Source: Vacuolonema iberomarrocanum LEGE 07170 (GTDB lineage: Bacteria > Cyanobacteriota > Cyanobacteriia > Elainellales > Elainellaceae). Taken from it: 64,000 nt of DNA. The notes beneath the pieces are model-generated. The model was not told the DNA's origin. It saw nothing but the letters and a program-made list of their open reading frames with translations, and did no database searches. Location: positions 1-64,000 of the forward strand of contig JADEXA010000021.1 of the NCBI GenBank assembly GCA_015207365.1. Direction: 5' to 3'. Shown here piece after piece: positions 10,001 to 18,358 of the stretch; positions within the stretch are counted from its first letter, which is position 1; every line of letters begins with the position of its first letter. A program made the position numbers and the translations under genes.

Positions 10001-10764
10001 GGCAAGTTACTCTCCGTGTATGGCTGGGTCAGATGCCTCCCTGTTCGGCCTGTTCAGAAGAGGGCAATCCCGCCATCTATTTTTCTGTGACCGATACTGG
10101 GATTGGGATTGCTCCCGAGGATATTGGCAAACTTTTCCAGTCCTTTGTACAAATTGATAGCAGCCTCAATCGTAAGTACGAAGGTACAGGGTTGGGCTTG
10201 GCACTGGTACGACAACTGACCGAGATGCATGGGGGTTGTGTGGAAGTGACCAGCACAGTGGGAGAGGGAAGCCAGTTCACCGTTTGCCTGCCATGCGCGG
10301 ATGAAGCGCCAAGTGCCCCGGTTGTCGCCTACCAACAACCGGAAATAGCTAGTCCTGCGATCGCCAAGAAAACGGAGTTGTTGGATGATGAAACCCGAGA
10401 GCCGCTCATTTTACTGGCAGAAGATAATGAAGTGAATATTTTAACGACGGTCAGTTATCTCAACGCCAAACGATTTCGAACGATACTGGCCCATGATGGG
10501 CATGAGGCGATCGCTTTAGCACAGACCCATCACCCGGATCTGATTTTGATGGATATTCAGATGCCGGGGATGAATGGACTCGACGCGATTCGTGCGATTC
10601 GTCAACAAGCTGAGCTTAAGGAAATCCCGATCATTGCGCTGACAGCGTTAGCAATGGCGGGCGATCGGGAACACTGTCTGGCAGCAGGAGCAAATGAGTA
10701 CCTCACCAAGCCTGTCCAATTAAAACAATTGGCAGCCACAATTCAGCAATTTCTCAAAGTATAG
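7057..10764 (+). CDS. Multi-sensor hybrid histidine kinase (REC-PAS-GAF-PAS3-HK-REC)
   Basis: The protein has 1235 residues. It begins with an Rcp1-like receiver (about 5-125; acceptor D57 in IMSDYSLP). Then come a PAS_3 domain (about 145-265), a GAF domain (about 270-425), a short coiled coil and three PAS domains (about 460-825). The kinase core has FLANMSHELRTPLNAILG (His near 852) and ATPase motifs NLLSNAVKFT, DTGIGIAPED and GTGLGLALV. A final receiver has D1166 (LILMDIQMPGMNG). No transmembrane segments are visible. It starts inside the stop of the upstream CBS kinase (4-base overlap), so the two are translationally coupled. The first receiver may accept phosphate from that kinase; this is inference from order. 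Confidence 0.9.
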   Translation: MSETLHLLCVEDSEDDLFLVLRLLRQHDFQLNWEWVQTEGAFREALTRSRWDLIMSDYSLPTFDAPAALRILKESGQDIPFIVISGVIGDETAVRLMRTGAHDYLMKDNLTRLPEAVRREIRDAQIRRANAQTVAELDIARERLNLALDGSGLGLWDWSVQSRTEMLNSRWAEMIGYTLEELEPITVDTWRHYAHPHDVEKALGLMRQHLLRETPAYECELRMRHRDGRWIWVLDQGKVVEWDAEGNPLRMIGTQMDITTRKQTELRLKFQSQLLERIAQAEPLVDIFDLLVHTTEEQLGDGRCAISLYDAESGKLRHGSAPSLQEDYNRAIDGLVVGASAGSCGAAAFYREVVIAVDIATDSRWRGCRDIALAHGLRSCWSAPAVGNDGEVLATFSVYYSDCRTPSNWELETLALAANIVKIAIERDRSTQALADLNRQLETRVARRTDALIKSEAKLQAILNFAPAIVYVKDQHGRYSFVNEAFLTFFQCSLIDILGQTDQDFFSPEIANKLMANDQIVLETQAFRQYEEAITVGDRTHTFLSNKFVLLDVNGIPYALCGISTDITERKIFQNVLQRGEKRTRATLEAIPDLVFRLNRDGKYIDIVPSPQVICLVDPTHDIGKSVDEVLSSDLAQRYRHAIERAIATQTLQSYEQQIVVDGQTYYEEVRVSPCSRDEVVVLVRDISDREAAAAALRQSEARFQRIAGNVPGVLYQLVLHPDQTYEFTYVSDRCQSILELSAETIQKQPSQLLRLLDADDNITSLEDSIRHSAQVLEQWSWEGQLTTPSGKKLWIQGISQPERQDNGDILWDGLLIDVSDRKYIESKLQQTISELAHATRLKDEFLANMSHELRTPLNAILGMSEAMMDQVFGSLNEQQSHAIDIVAKSGKHLLALINDILDLSKIEAGKLELCLAKVPIVNLCDTSLTFVQQAAYSKQIQLKMDIPPELTHFPLQVDDRRICQVLINLLSNAVKFTPNGGQVTLRVWLGQMPPCSACSEEGNPAIYFSVTDTGIGIAPEDIGKLFQSFVQIDSSLNRKYEGTGLGLALVRQLTEMHGGCVEVTSTVGEGSQFTVCLPCADEAPSAPVVAYQQPEIASPAIAKKTELLDDETREPLILLAEDNEVNILTTVSYLNAKRFRTILAHDGHEAIALAQTHHPDLILMDIQMPGMNGLDAIRAIRQQAELKEIPIIALTALAMAGDREHCLAAGANEYLTKPVQLKQLAATIQQFLKV

Positions 10765-11034
10765 GGTTAATGCTGGGGTGAGCTCTCGGTGCGTTTGGAC
10801 AGACCTTTTGAGCGGCTAAATTTCAACGTCTTGAAGCAATAGACACATGCTTCTGCTATCTCCCCATTGCTGCGTTTTCTTTGAGACGGAATCGTTACAA
10901 CTCTCGGGCGTCACTCAAATGGCTTGGCTTGATCAAGCGCATTTGGCACGTTGAACGGTCTGTTCGCTGGGCGAATTGAGGACATGTTCAGGCCATTGTT
11001 AGAGCGATGCCCGATAAGCCTGTCAGGAATTGGT

Positions 11035-12879
11035 ATGTTTCACGCTGCAATTTTGGTGATTGATGATGAGCCAACCAATTTTGATGTAATTGAGAGTTTT
11101 CTGAGTCAACAGAACTATCAGTTGTACTACATGTCGAGCGGCAAGGAGGCGATCGCCGCCCTTGACTTGCTCCAGCCTGATGCGATTTTGCTGGATGTCA
11201 TGATGCCAGACATGAACGGTATCGATGTGTGTCAGCACATCAAATCGTTGGCAAAATGGCAGGCTGTGCCCATCATCATAATTACGGCGTTGTCGACGAG
11301 CGACGACTTGGCACGGTGCCTGGAAGCGGGTGCAGACGACTATGTCAGTAAGCCGATTAACAAACTAGAGTTGCGATCGCGCCTCCAAGCCATGCTGCGC
11401 ATCAAGCGTCAGTACGATGATTTGCAAGTGGCTCTAGAATGGCAGGCCGCCCTCAAAGCTGAAAGAATTGAGTTGCTTGCCAAACACAATGATGAGTTAG
11501 GACAGAAGGTCAAAGAGCGCACAGCCGAACTGGAAGTACAAGCCGAACGCATTCGTCACAATGCCTTACATGATCCGCTGACGGCGCTACCCAACCGTAA
11601 CTTTTTGCTAGAGCGGATTGAAGCGGCGCTCGCTCGGAGTAAAGCAGCACAGGCGACGTCATCCTCTACGGCTGTTGAGCCATCGTTCCAGTATGCTGTT
11701 TTGTTCCTTGACCTCGATCGCTTCAAAGTCATCAATGACAGTCTGGGGCACCTGTTTGGGGACCAACTCCTGGTGATTATTGCGCGCCAACTCGAAACCT
11801 ATCTGCAAGGGGCTGATATGGTTGCGCGATTTGGGGGCGATGAATTTGTTTTTTTGATAGAGTCTGCGTCCTGCCTCGAGGCTTTGATGGAACGGGTTGA
11901 GCAAATTCTATGTGATTTCCAAAATCCCATCCGGCTAAAAGCCTATCAACTCTTCGTGGGCGTCAGCATTGGTATCGTTTTGGGGAATGCCGATTACCAC
12001 GAACCGGCTGAGCTAATTCGTGATGCCGACATTGCGATGTATCAGGCGAAAGCGAAAGCAACGAATACCTTTGAAGTGTTTGCCCTCGAAATGCGTACGC
12101 GCGCCTTGCAGCGGCTCACCTTGGAAAGCGAGCTCCGGCAGGCACTCGAACGAGATGAACTGTTGGTGTACTATCAGCCCATTGTCGAAATGGAGAGCGA
12201 TCGCCTCATTGGGCTGGAGGCATTGGTGCGTTGGCAACATCCCCTGCGGGGCTTTATTTCTCCGGGGGAGTTTGTACCCATTGCCGAAGAAACCGGGCTG
12301 GTGGTTCCCTTGGATCGCTGGGTTCTACGCCAGGCCTGTCAACAGCTGGCTATTTGGCGGGCTCAATATGCCGCCTTCGCTTCAGTCCGGGTCAGTGTCA
12401 ATCTGTCGGCTCAGGATCTGCGCTCCACCCGATTGCTATCCGATATTGATACCATTCTGCGTGATACGAAATTAGCTGGAAGTTGTCTTACGCTCGAAAT
12501 TACAGAGAGTATGCTTGTCGAAGATATTGAGCCGACGCTGGTGCTCTTGGCCGAACTCCACGACAGAAATATTCGAGTGAGCATTGATGATTTTGGGACA
12601 GGGTACTCTTCGTTGAACTACCTCCATCAGTTGCATGTAGACTATCTGAAAATCGATCGCTCCTTCGTTAACCAACTGAGCCCGAACCATCCTAACTACC
12701 AGGTTGTTAACACCATCATCGCGCTGAGCCAGCAGTTGGGGTTGATGACGATCGCCGAAGGCATTGAAATGGCTGAGCAGAAATACTGGCTCGGGCAGCT
12801 AGGCTGTACGTTAGGCCAGGGCTATTTCTTTGCAAAACCGCTCTCGTCTGGAGAAATAGAGCGGCAATTTTGTCCATAG
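11035..12879 (+). CDS. REC-GGDEF-EAL cyclic-di-GMP turnover protein
   Basis: The protein has 614 residues. Its receiver domain has acceptor D54 (ILLDVMMPDMNG), followed by a coiled-coil linker (about 125-175). The GGDEF diguanylate cyclase domain has an intact FGGDEF near 267. The EAL phosphodiesterase domain has LEALVRWQHP near 394, ITESMLVED, IDDFGTGYSSL and LKIDRSFV. Active-site motifs for both reactions are present, so both synthesis and breakdown of c-di-GMP are possible. The usual RxxD inhibitory site before GGDEF reads QGAD and is probably lost. The start at 11035 has AGGAA just upstream; the frame extends to 10951 without support. The 270-base gap after the hybrid kinase suggests its own promoter. 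Confidence 0.9.
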   Translation: MFHAAILVIDDEPTNFDVIESFLSQQNYQLYYMSSGKEAIAALDLLQPDAILLDVMMPDMNGIDVCQHIKSLAKWQAVPIIIITALSTSDDLARCLEAGADDYVSKPINKLELRSRLQAMLRIKRQYDDLQVALEWQAALKAERIELLAKHNDELGQKVKERTAELEVQAERIRHNALHDPLTALPNRNFLLERIEAALARSKAAQATSSSTAVEPSFQYAVLFLDLDRFKVINDSLGHLFGDQLLVIIARQLETYLQGADMVARFGGDEFVFLIESASCLEALMERVEQILCDFQNPIRLKAYQLFVGVSIGIVLGNADYHEPAELIRDADIAMYQAKAKATNTFEVFALEMRTRALQRLTLESELRQALERDELLVYYQPIVEMESDRLIGLEALVRWQHPLRGFISPGEFVPIAEETGLVVPLDRWVLRQACQQLAIWRAQYAAFASVRVSVNLSAQDLRSTRLLSDIDTILRDTKLAGSCLTLEITESMLVEDIEPTLVLLAELHDRNIRVSIDDFGTGYSSLNYLHQLHVDYLKIDRSFVNQLSPNHPNYQVVNTIIALSQQLGLMTIAEGIEMAEQKYWLGQLGCTLGQGYFFAKPLSSGEIERQFCP

Positions 12880-12981
12880 ATGGCTCATCCCAATTCGCCA
12901 GGAACCGACTACAGATCATGTTTTGGTTTGCATGGAATTGGTATCAGGCGATCGCTCAAAAGCACCATACGCTCATCAACA

Positions 12982-13013
12982 AGCCAGGGCATGAGAAACC
13001 CCATGCCCTGGCT
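12982..13013. terminator. Hairpin between convergent genes
   Basis: AGCCAGGGCATG and its exact complement are separated by 8 bases, giving a 12-bp stem. It lies between the 3' ends of the GGDEF-EAL gene (+) and the phosphoketolase-like gene (-). There is no long T run on either side, so it may be a bidirectional terminator or a transcript-end stabiliser. Confidence 0.6.
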
Positions 13014-13070
13014 GATGTTTAGAGAGATGGCTGGCAGGACTGCCTCGCTGTGCAATGCGACGATCTGGTG

Positions 13071-15272
13071 CTAGCCCAGCAGCGCGATCGCCCGCTCCGT
13101 CATGGCTTCAGCGGTAATGCGGTTGAAGTCGAGCAGCAGATTTGGAGACGACGTTGTTTCACCCCGCTTCCAGGCGAAGGTGTCGCGCTTGCTGGTGGAG
13201 CGGAGCATCATGGGCTCCAGCATGCCGCTGGCTCCACCCGTGACACCCAGCAGCACATCGCCACCGAAGAGTGCCTCAAACTCCGCATCGCTGAGGAAGG
13301 TTCCATCCGGTTCTGAGCAGGTATTCCATGCCACATCGGTTGGGCGATAAAGGCGACGGGGGCTGACAACCGATACAATACGCGACCCAATTCCTTGCTG
13401 TTGCAAGGCTTCTGCGGCGCTAAATACCGCCTTCAACACCATATCGCCAACGACAGCGAAGACCACTTGCTTGCTACCGGGAGTTTCCTGGAGGGCGATC
13501 GCCCCTTTCTCCAGCGCTTCCTGGGTTTGGGCGAAGGTGGTGCGGATAGGTAGGGGCGACTTGCTGGCCGTGATAATCACACCCTTGTTCTTCGTGGTCA
13601 ATGCCCAGTCGTAGCAGGCCTGGATACTATTGGCATCGGGCGGGAACAGCGGAAAGACATTACCATTGCGCATCATGGCCGAGAAGTAGGCTTCGATTTC
13701 GGGGCGCTGGTGCGTCCAACCGTTACGGCCTTGCTCCAGCGCTCCGGCGGTGAATAGGGTGATGGTGGATGGGGTGCGCCGCCGTAGCTCGGCCATCGCC
13801 TGCGTCACCGTTTGCCAGATGGGGAGGCCATTGACTGCGAAAGACTCGTAAGAACACCAGAGGGTGCGTGCGCCCATCAAGCAGAGTCCGGCAGCGAGTC
13901 CAGAGCAGGCGTCTTCACTCAACGGTTCATAGACCTGCCCATTGGGAGCCTGATCGTAGGTTTCATCGAGGGTTGGGTGAATGATTTTGAGCGCCTGGTT
14001 GATATTGGAAATACCCGAGGCCGCATTTCCATCTGCATTGGTGACGACGAAGTTGCGATCGCTCTTGCCCACTTCCGCCACCAGACGTCCCATGGCCGTT
14101 GTCGACACCTTCGGGTCGCCACCAACGGGATGCTCTTCCAACGGCAACGCAGCCAGTTCAGGCAACGGATATTCAAATTCGGTCACCACCGTCTTTCCGG
14201 CGGGACCACCGCCCGCCCGCTCGCAGTTGGTTCGCACCATCGACCAAGCCGCAGGGGAGAGGGCACGGGTCTTTAGGGTGCTAATAATGTGCGGTGCATC
14301 CAGGGTGTCTTTGGGATAGAGGTTGTGGGATTTTGCTCCCCGTGCATGTACCCCGGCTCCCTTCAGTTGCTTTAGGATCAGTGTGGTCATCTTGCCGCCC
14401 ATGGCCGACTGCGCGGCTTCGTCGACAGCGACCAGCACCGCTTTGGTAAAGGCCAGCCGCTGATCAAAAGAGAACGCGGTACTGTCCACGTAGTCGCCTG
14501 GCTGATCCTGGTCATCAAAATCTTTGGCATCGACCAGCACCACTTCCTCAAAGCCATTGCCGTGCCAATAATCGATCATTTGCTGATTCGTTTTCAGCGA
14601 TACCATGCTGTGGTGTTCCTGAGAAAACCCATTCCACACCAGCACGGGCAAGAAGTTTGTCACCTGAGGATAGGCGGTATGGAAGTGCATAAGGGAACTC
14701 ATAATATAGGGTTCGCCCAAGCCACCATCGCCAACGGTGAAGGGAAACAGCTTGTCGCGGTGGAGCATCGCGGCGGCCATGGCGAAGTGTTGCCCCTGCC
14801 CCAGCGGCCCCGCCGGAGCCAGAATGCCGGGAATGTAGCCAGAGAGGTGACCCAGCAACCCATGCAACTCCCGGAAGCGATCGCGCAACTGCTGCACAGT
14901 CTCGATGCCCATAGCTTCGAGGGAGCGATCGAGGAACATGGCACTGTAAAAACCGGGGGCATGGTGGCCGACTTCCGTAATGATATTCTTGTAGCCCAGC
15001 ATCACCAGCGCGGCATAGGCTTCGGCTTGGCTGGCAAACCCACCGGGGTGCCCAGAGGCTTTGCTTCCACAAACCTGCACCGTGAGGTAACGCAGGGCAT
15101 CTGCATAAAGCAGGGTTTGATAAACGGCAGCGGGGTCGATTGTCGATGAAATGGCGGTTTTGCCTTGGGCGATCGCCGCTTCCTGGGCAAGCTGAGAAAA
15201 CTGGGGCAAATCGTCGCCAAAGTGTTGGATGCCCTCACAAAATACTGGAACCTTGGATGATACTGCCGTCAT
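13071..15272 (-). CDS. Thiamine-diphosphate enzyme, phosphoketolase/transketolase-like
   Basis: This protein of about 733 residues has an N-terminal ThDP-binding part with SGHPGG, GPLGQGQHFAMA and GDGGLGE (about 181-187). A transketolase-like central and C-terminal part follows (DETYDQAPNGQVYEPLSEDA, EQGRNGWTHQRPEIEAYF). It differs from the classical Xfp start and seems to be the second, less studied phosphoketolase-like family annotated in cyanobacteria. If a phosphoketolase, it would cleave xylulose-5-phosphate to acetyl phosphate and glyceraldehyde-3-phosphate; transketolase activity is the alternative. ATG 15272 is preferred because AGAGG lies about 11 bases upstream; the frame extends to 15347. 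It is monocistronic, with a convergent neighbour. Confidence 0.8.
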   Translation of the reverse strand: MTAVSSKVPVFCEGIQHFGDDLPQFSQLAQEAAIAQGKTAISSTIDPAAVYQTLLYADALRYLTVQVCGSKASGHPGGFASQAEAYAALVMLGYKNIITEVGHHAPGFYSAMFLDRSLEAMGIETVQQLRDRFRELHGLLGHLSGYIPGILAPAGPLGQGQHFAMAAAMLHRDKLFPFTVGDGGLGEPYIMSSLMHFHTAYPQVTNFLPVLVWNGFSQEHHSMVSLKTNQQMIDYWHGNGFEEVVLVDAKDFDDQDQPGDYVDSTAFSFDQRLAFTKAVLVAVDEAAQSAMGGKMTTLILKQLKGAGVHARGAKSHNLYPKDTLDAPHIISTLKTRALSPAAWSMVRTNCERAGGGPAGKTVVTEFEYPLPELAALPLEEHPVGGDPKVSTTAMGRLVAEVGKSDRNFVVTNADGNAASGISNINQALKIIHPTLDETYDQAPNGQVYEPLSEDACSGLAAGLCLMGARTLWCSYESFAVNGLPIWQTVTQAMAELRRRTPSTITLFTAGALEQGRNGWTHQRPEIEAYFSAMMRNGNVFPLFPPDANSIQACYDWALTTKNKGVIITASKSPLPIRTTFAQTQEALEKGAIALQETPGSKQVVFAVVGDMVLKAVFSAAEALQQQGIGSRIVSVVSPRRLYRPTDVAWNTCSEPDGTFLSDAEFEALFGGDVLLGVTGGASGMLEPMMLRSTSKRDTFAWKRGETTSSPNLLLDFNRITAEAMTERAIALLG

Positions 15273-15524
15273 CTGCTGAATACCTCTTTTAATGGTGCGC
15301 GTCGCATCGCGTTTCCCTGTTAAATAAGGGACTTTCATTCCCGCCAAGGGTGATCAGAACGACAAACCTGCTCAGACCTTGCAGATACTACCGTGACTCA
15401 GAGCCACCCTAGCGGCTTGTAGCTGATCCTACCGTTTTGTGGAGAGCCATGGGAGAGAAAACCGTTATGGGATCGCTATAGGTTTCATCAGACTTTTCGT
15501 CATGACGGCAGAAAGGAGGCGTTG

Positions 15525-15611
15525 CTGGTTGAGGGTATGAATTTTTCTGAGAAGGGGTGCAGCGCACCCCTTCTCAGAAAAATTCATACTTGGATTCTGC
15601 ATCACCGAAAT
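15525..15611. repeat. F3-family palindromic element, copy a
   Basis: It reads CTGGTTGAGGGTATGAATTT, then a GAGAAGGGGTGC palindrome, then ATTCATACTTGGATTCTGCA and TCACCGAAAT. The inner stem is GTATGAATTTTTCTGAGAAG with its complement. Related copies are at 51307-51382 (shortened) and 56655-56742 (reverse orientation). It lies in the gap between the phosphoketolase-like gene and the response regulator gene, where nothing else is visible. Confidence 0.8.
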
Positions 15612-15683
15612 GAGAGGCTGATTTTGCAATCCCCCAATCCGCAATGCCAGAAATGAAGAGTAAATCAGGCGATCGCCAACGGT

Positions 15684-16367
15684 CTATGGCTGATGATTAC
15701 TGCGCAGCCGATAGCCCATGCCTCTGACTGTCTCGATGTAGCCATCCCCCAACTTGCGACGTAAATGCCGAATGTAGACCTCAATGATGTTAGAGCCGGG
15801 GTCGTAGTCGTAGCCCCACACCCGATTCAATAGTTGCTCTTTGCTCATCACCTGCATCGGATGCCGGAGCAACACCTCAGCCAACACAAACTCGCGGGCC
15901 GATAGCTCAACCACGCGATTGCCGACTAACGCCTGTCGGGTCAATAAATCTAAAGAGAGGTCGCCGACTCGCAGCAGGGTTTCGGATGGGGAGTCTGGCT
16001 GGCTGCGGCGATCGCGTAGCTGTACCTTGATGCGAGCCAGTAACTCTTCAAACCGAAAGGGTTTGGTCATGTAGTCGTTGGCCCCCCCCTCCAACGCCGT
16101 CACCGTATCGTCAACGCTATCCCGCGCGGTGAGGACGATGATTGGCAGCAATTCTCCCTGTCCTCGAAGCTCCCGCAAGACGGCCAGCCCATCTTTACCC
16201 GGCAATCCCAAATCGAGAATCAATAGGTCAAAATCATTGCTTTGGGCGAGTCGCACCGCCTGATGGCCGTCTTCTGCGACCAGGATTGTGAAGCCGTGAG
16301 CCTTAAGACCCGTTTTCAAGAAGTCAACGATGTGTGGGTTGTCTTCGACAATCAAAATGCGATTCAT
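15684..16367 (-). CDS. OmpR/PhoB-family response regulator
   Basis: This 227-residue regulator has a receiver domain with E8/D9, acceptor D52 (LLILDLGLPGKDG) and a conserved Thr/Lys context (LTARD, MTKPF). A winged-helix DNA-binding domain spans about 130-222 (LSAREFVLAEVLL, YIRHLRRKLG, ETVRGMGYRL). Its start codon lies 44 bases inside the end of the upstream kinase gene, so the pair is co-transcribed and probably coupled. It belongs to a DoxX-kinase-regulator operon. The kinase at 16324-17805 is the natural partner. Confidence 0.93.
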   Translation of the reverse strand: MNRILIVEDNPHIVDFLKTGLKAHGFTILVAEDGHQAVRLAQSNDFDLLILDLGLPGKDGLAVLRELRGQGELLPIIVLTARDSVDDTVTALEGGANDYMTKPFRFEELLARIKVQLRDRRSQPDSPSETLLRVGDLSLDLLTRQALVGNRVVELSAREFVLAEVLLRHPMQVMSKEQLLNRVWGYDYDPGSNIIEVYIRHLRRKLGDGYIETVRGMGYRLRSNHQP

Positions 16368-17805
16368 GTTCAGGTGTCTCCGACCGATGAACGGTAGGTT
16401 CCAAAGGCATGATCAGCGTAAAGGTCGCTCCCTGGCCGAGCGAACTCGACAGTTCTACCCGTCCGTCGTGGGCTTGGGCGATCGCATTGACAATAGAAAG
16501 CCCCAGCCCGGCTCCTTCAAACTGGCGGTTATTGTTGGTTGCTCGGGCAAAGCGGTCAAAGATTCTGGATTGATCAGCAGGCGCAATGCCTGCGCCCGTA
16601 TCCCGTACCCAAAACCTGAGATGATCATCGGTAACGGCAGAACCCAGAGCAATCACATCCCCTGGCTGGGTATGGCGCACAGCATTTTGCACCAGATTCA
16701 TCACCGCCTGCGAAAACCGTTGTCGATCCAACGTCGCCGGATAGAGCCCTTTGGCTTCGAGACGCCAGTTTCGATCTGGGGTGAGCGATCGCGCCTTGAG
16801 ATACAGCTCCTCGGTCAGCCAGTCCAAGTCTTCGGGTTTCAGAATCAAAAAATCAGGCCGTTCCGCTTTGGTCAGCAGCAGCAGATCATTCACCAGTCGG
16901 TTCATCTGTTGCAGCTCGTTGGTAATGAGCGCGATCGTTTCGGGTTGCTTCTCAGGACGATACGCTAGGGTTTCTAGCTGTCCCTGAATCACCGTAATCG
17001 GCGTTCGCAGCTCGTGACTGATATCGCTAAGAAATTCTTGCTGTCCGTCAAACGCACCCTGAAGCCGATCCAGCATATCGTTCAAGGTGATAGTGACCGC
17101 CGTGATTTCATCCGATCCTTGGGTTGGAATCCGCTGGCTCATGTCAGACTCGGTAATCTGACGGGCGGTTTGATTCATTAACCGTAGGGGTCTGAGCAGC
17201 CGTCCTGCCGTAATCCATGCGACGACGAAAAAGCCGCCTAACACTGCGCTAGAGACCTTGAGGACTAAGCGAATAGCCCCCGTTCCAGACTGATAGGCAA
17301 TGGTTTTATCTCGCATTGTCACAAACACACCGACAGCCTCGTCACCGACGATCAACGGTTCGGCAAGATACGTGACATTTTGATTCGCATCTTCCAAGCG
17401 CTGTTGCTGAGGCGTTTCTAAGCTAGCCCATGTGGCCATCAGGTCAGGGTCACCCTGAAGCCAATCTGGTAAAGGATGGCTGGAGCGATAGAACTGACCG
17501 TCGACAAAGGTGACGACCCATTCATTTTCCGTTGGAACATAGTCGGCCAACACGTGATCAAAGAGTGCGGCGACATCTTGCTGACGGATTAACGGTTGGG
17601 TGGCTAACGGCTCAGCCGCCCGCTGAAACCGTTCTACCTCTTTGTTTAGAGCCACTTCCGCTTGACTATAGAGGCGATCGCAGTAAATCTGCCGGGTTAC
17701 CCAAATGGCAATACCCGTGGTGGAAACCGCCAGCAAGAAATACCAGGCTAAGAGTCGGGTGCGGAGGTTACGAAAGGACATAAGCCACTCAGACACTCGT
17801 TTCAT
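16324..17805 (-). CDS. Two-transmembrane sensor histidine kinase with HAMP
   Basis: The protein has 493 residues. It has a membrane helix at about 17-37, an extracytoplasmic sensor region (about 40-180), a second helix (about 183-203) and a HAMP linker (LLRPLRLMNQTARQI). The HisKA helix has FLSDISHELRTPITV (His near 264). The ATPase domain has NLVQNAVRHT, DTGAGIAPAD and GAGLGLSIV. It overlaps the doxX-like gene by 4 bases upstream and the regulator gene by 44 bases downstream. The architecture is that of metal, envelope or redox stress kinases. The signal cannot be told from sequence, but the linkage to DoxX and NDH-2 suggests redox or membrane stress. Confidence 0.92.
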   Translation of the reverse strand: MKRVSEWLMSFRNLRTRLLAWYFLLAVSTTGIAIWVTRQIYCDRLYSQAEVALNKEVERFQRAAEPLATQPLIRQQDVAALFDHVLADYVPTENEWVVTFVDGQFYRSSHPLPDWLQGDPDLMATWASLETPQQQRLEDANQNVTYLAEPLIVGDEAVGVFVTMRDKTIAYQSGTGAIRLVLKVSSAVLGGFFVVAWITAGRLLRPLRLMNQTARQITESDMSQRIPTQGSDEITAVTITLNDMLDRLQGAFDGQQEFLSDISHELRTPITVIQGQLETLAYRPEKQPETIALITNELQQMNRLVNDLLLLTKAERPDFLILKPEDLDWLTEELYLKARSLTPDRNWRLEAKGLYPATLDRQRFSQAVMNLVQNAVRHTQPGDVIALGSAVTDDHLRFWVRDTGAGIAPADQSRIFDRFARATNNNRQFEGAGLGLSIVNAIAQAHDGRVELSSSLGQGATFTLIMPLEPTVHRSETPEHESHFDCRRQPTHR

Positions 17806-18230
17806 CGTAGCGATTCCTCAGGATAGCGGGAAGGTGCAACGACATCATTTGCCCGATAGTCTAAGCTCAAAGGCCCCGACCCGTAGGCCGTCACCATTAA
17901 CAAGCCGCCAATGATGGCTAGATTTTTCATGAATTGACCCAACTGGGTGGGGTCGGCGATGAAATTGTGGAACACCAACGTCGCCGGGATTAAGAACGCG
18001 AGCAACAGTCCTGCCCCAATGCGGGCTTTATATCCCAAAATCAACGAGGCGCTCCCTATAAAGAGAAACGCAATGGTGAACACCGTGACGAGGGGGGCTA
18101 AGGGTAGCCCAGCCCCGGCAATTTGCTGCTGCGTTCCAGCGAAATTGGAGATTTTACCAATGCCGCTATGGAGAAAGATCACAGCGATCGCCGTGCGAGC
18201 CAGCAGAGGAATATACTTTTGAGCATTCAT
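17802..18230 (-). CDS. DoxX-family membrane protein
   Basis: This is a 142-residue integral membrane protein with four predicted helices. It shows the DoxX family pattern (LLARTAIAVIFLHSGIGK near the N terminus; later a helix with LLLAFLIPATLVFHN). DoxX proteins are linked to thiol/oxidative stress or quinone-related redox processes in several bacteria, but their chemistry is poorly defined. AGGAG lies 12 bases before the ATG. The stop overlaps the start of the histidine kinase gene by 4 bases, so it is the first gene of a three-gene operon. Confidence 0.85.
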   Translation of the reverse strand: MNAQKYIPLLARTAIAVIFLHSGIGKISNFAGTQQQIAGAGLPLAPLVTVFTIAFLFIGSASLILGYKARIGAGLLLAFLIPATLVFHNFIADPTQLGQFMKNLAIIGGLLMVTAYGSGPLSLDYRANDVVAPSRYPEESLR

Positions 18231-18305
18231 GGGAAGGGTCTCCTAATTGCAAGGGTAGACAAACTGGATCTGTGAACGGGAACACGACAATTGCGGACGA
18301 TTTAG

Positions 18306-18356
18306 CCGTGAGGTGTCAGGCCGTCTTTGGCATAGTGAAAGCCTGACACCTCACGG
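18306..18356 (-). terminator. Long hairpin just after the NDH-2 stop codon
   Basis: CCGTGAGGTGTCAGGC pairs exactly with GCCTGACACCTCACGG around a 19-base loop. On the minus strand it begins 3 bases after the NDH-2 stop and lies before the DoxX operon. It may terminate or attenuate read-through into that operon. No T run follows, so an alternative is another small palindromic repeat. Confidence 0.6.
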
Positions 18357-18358
18357 TC

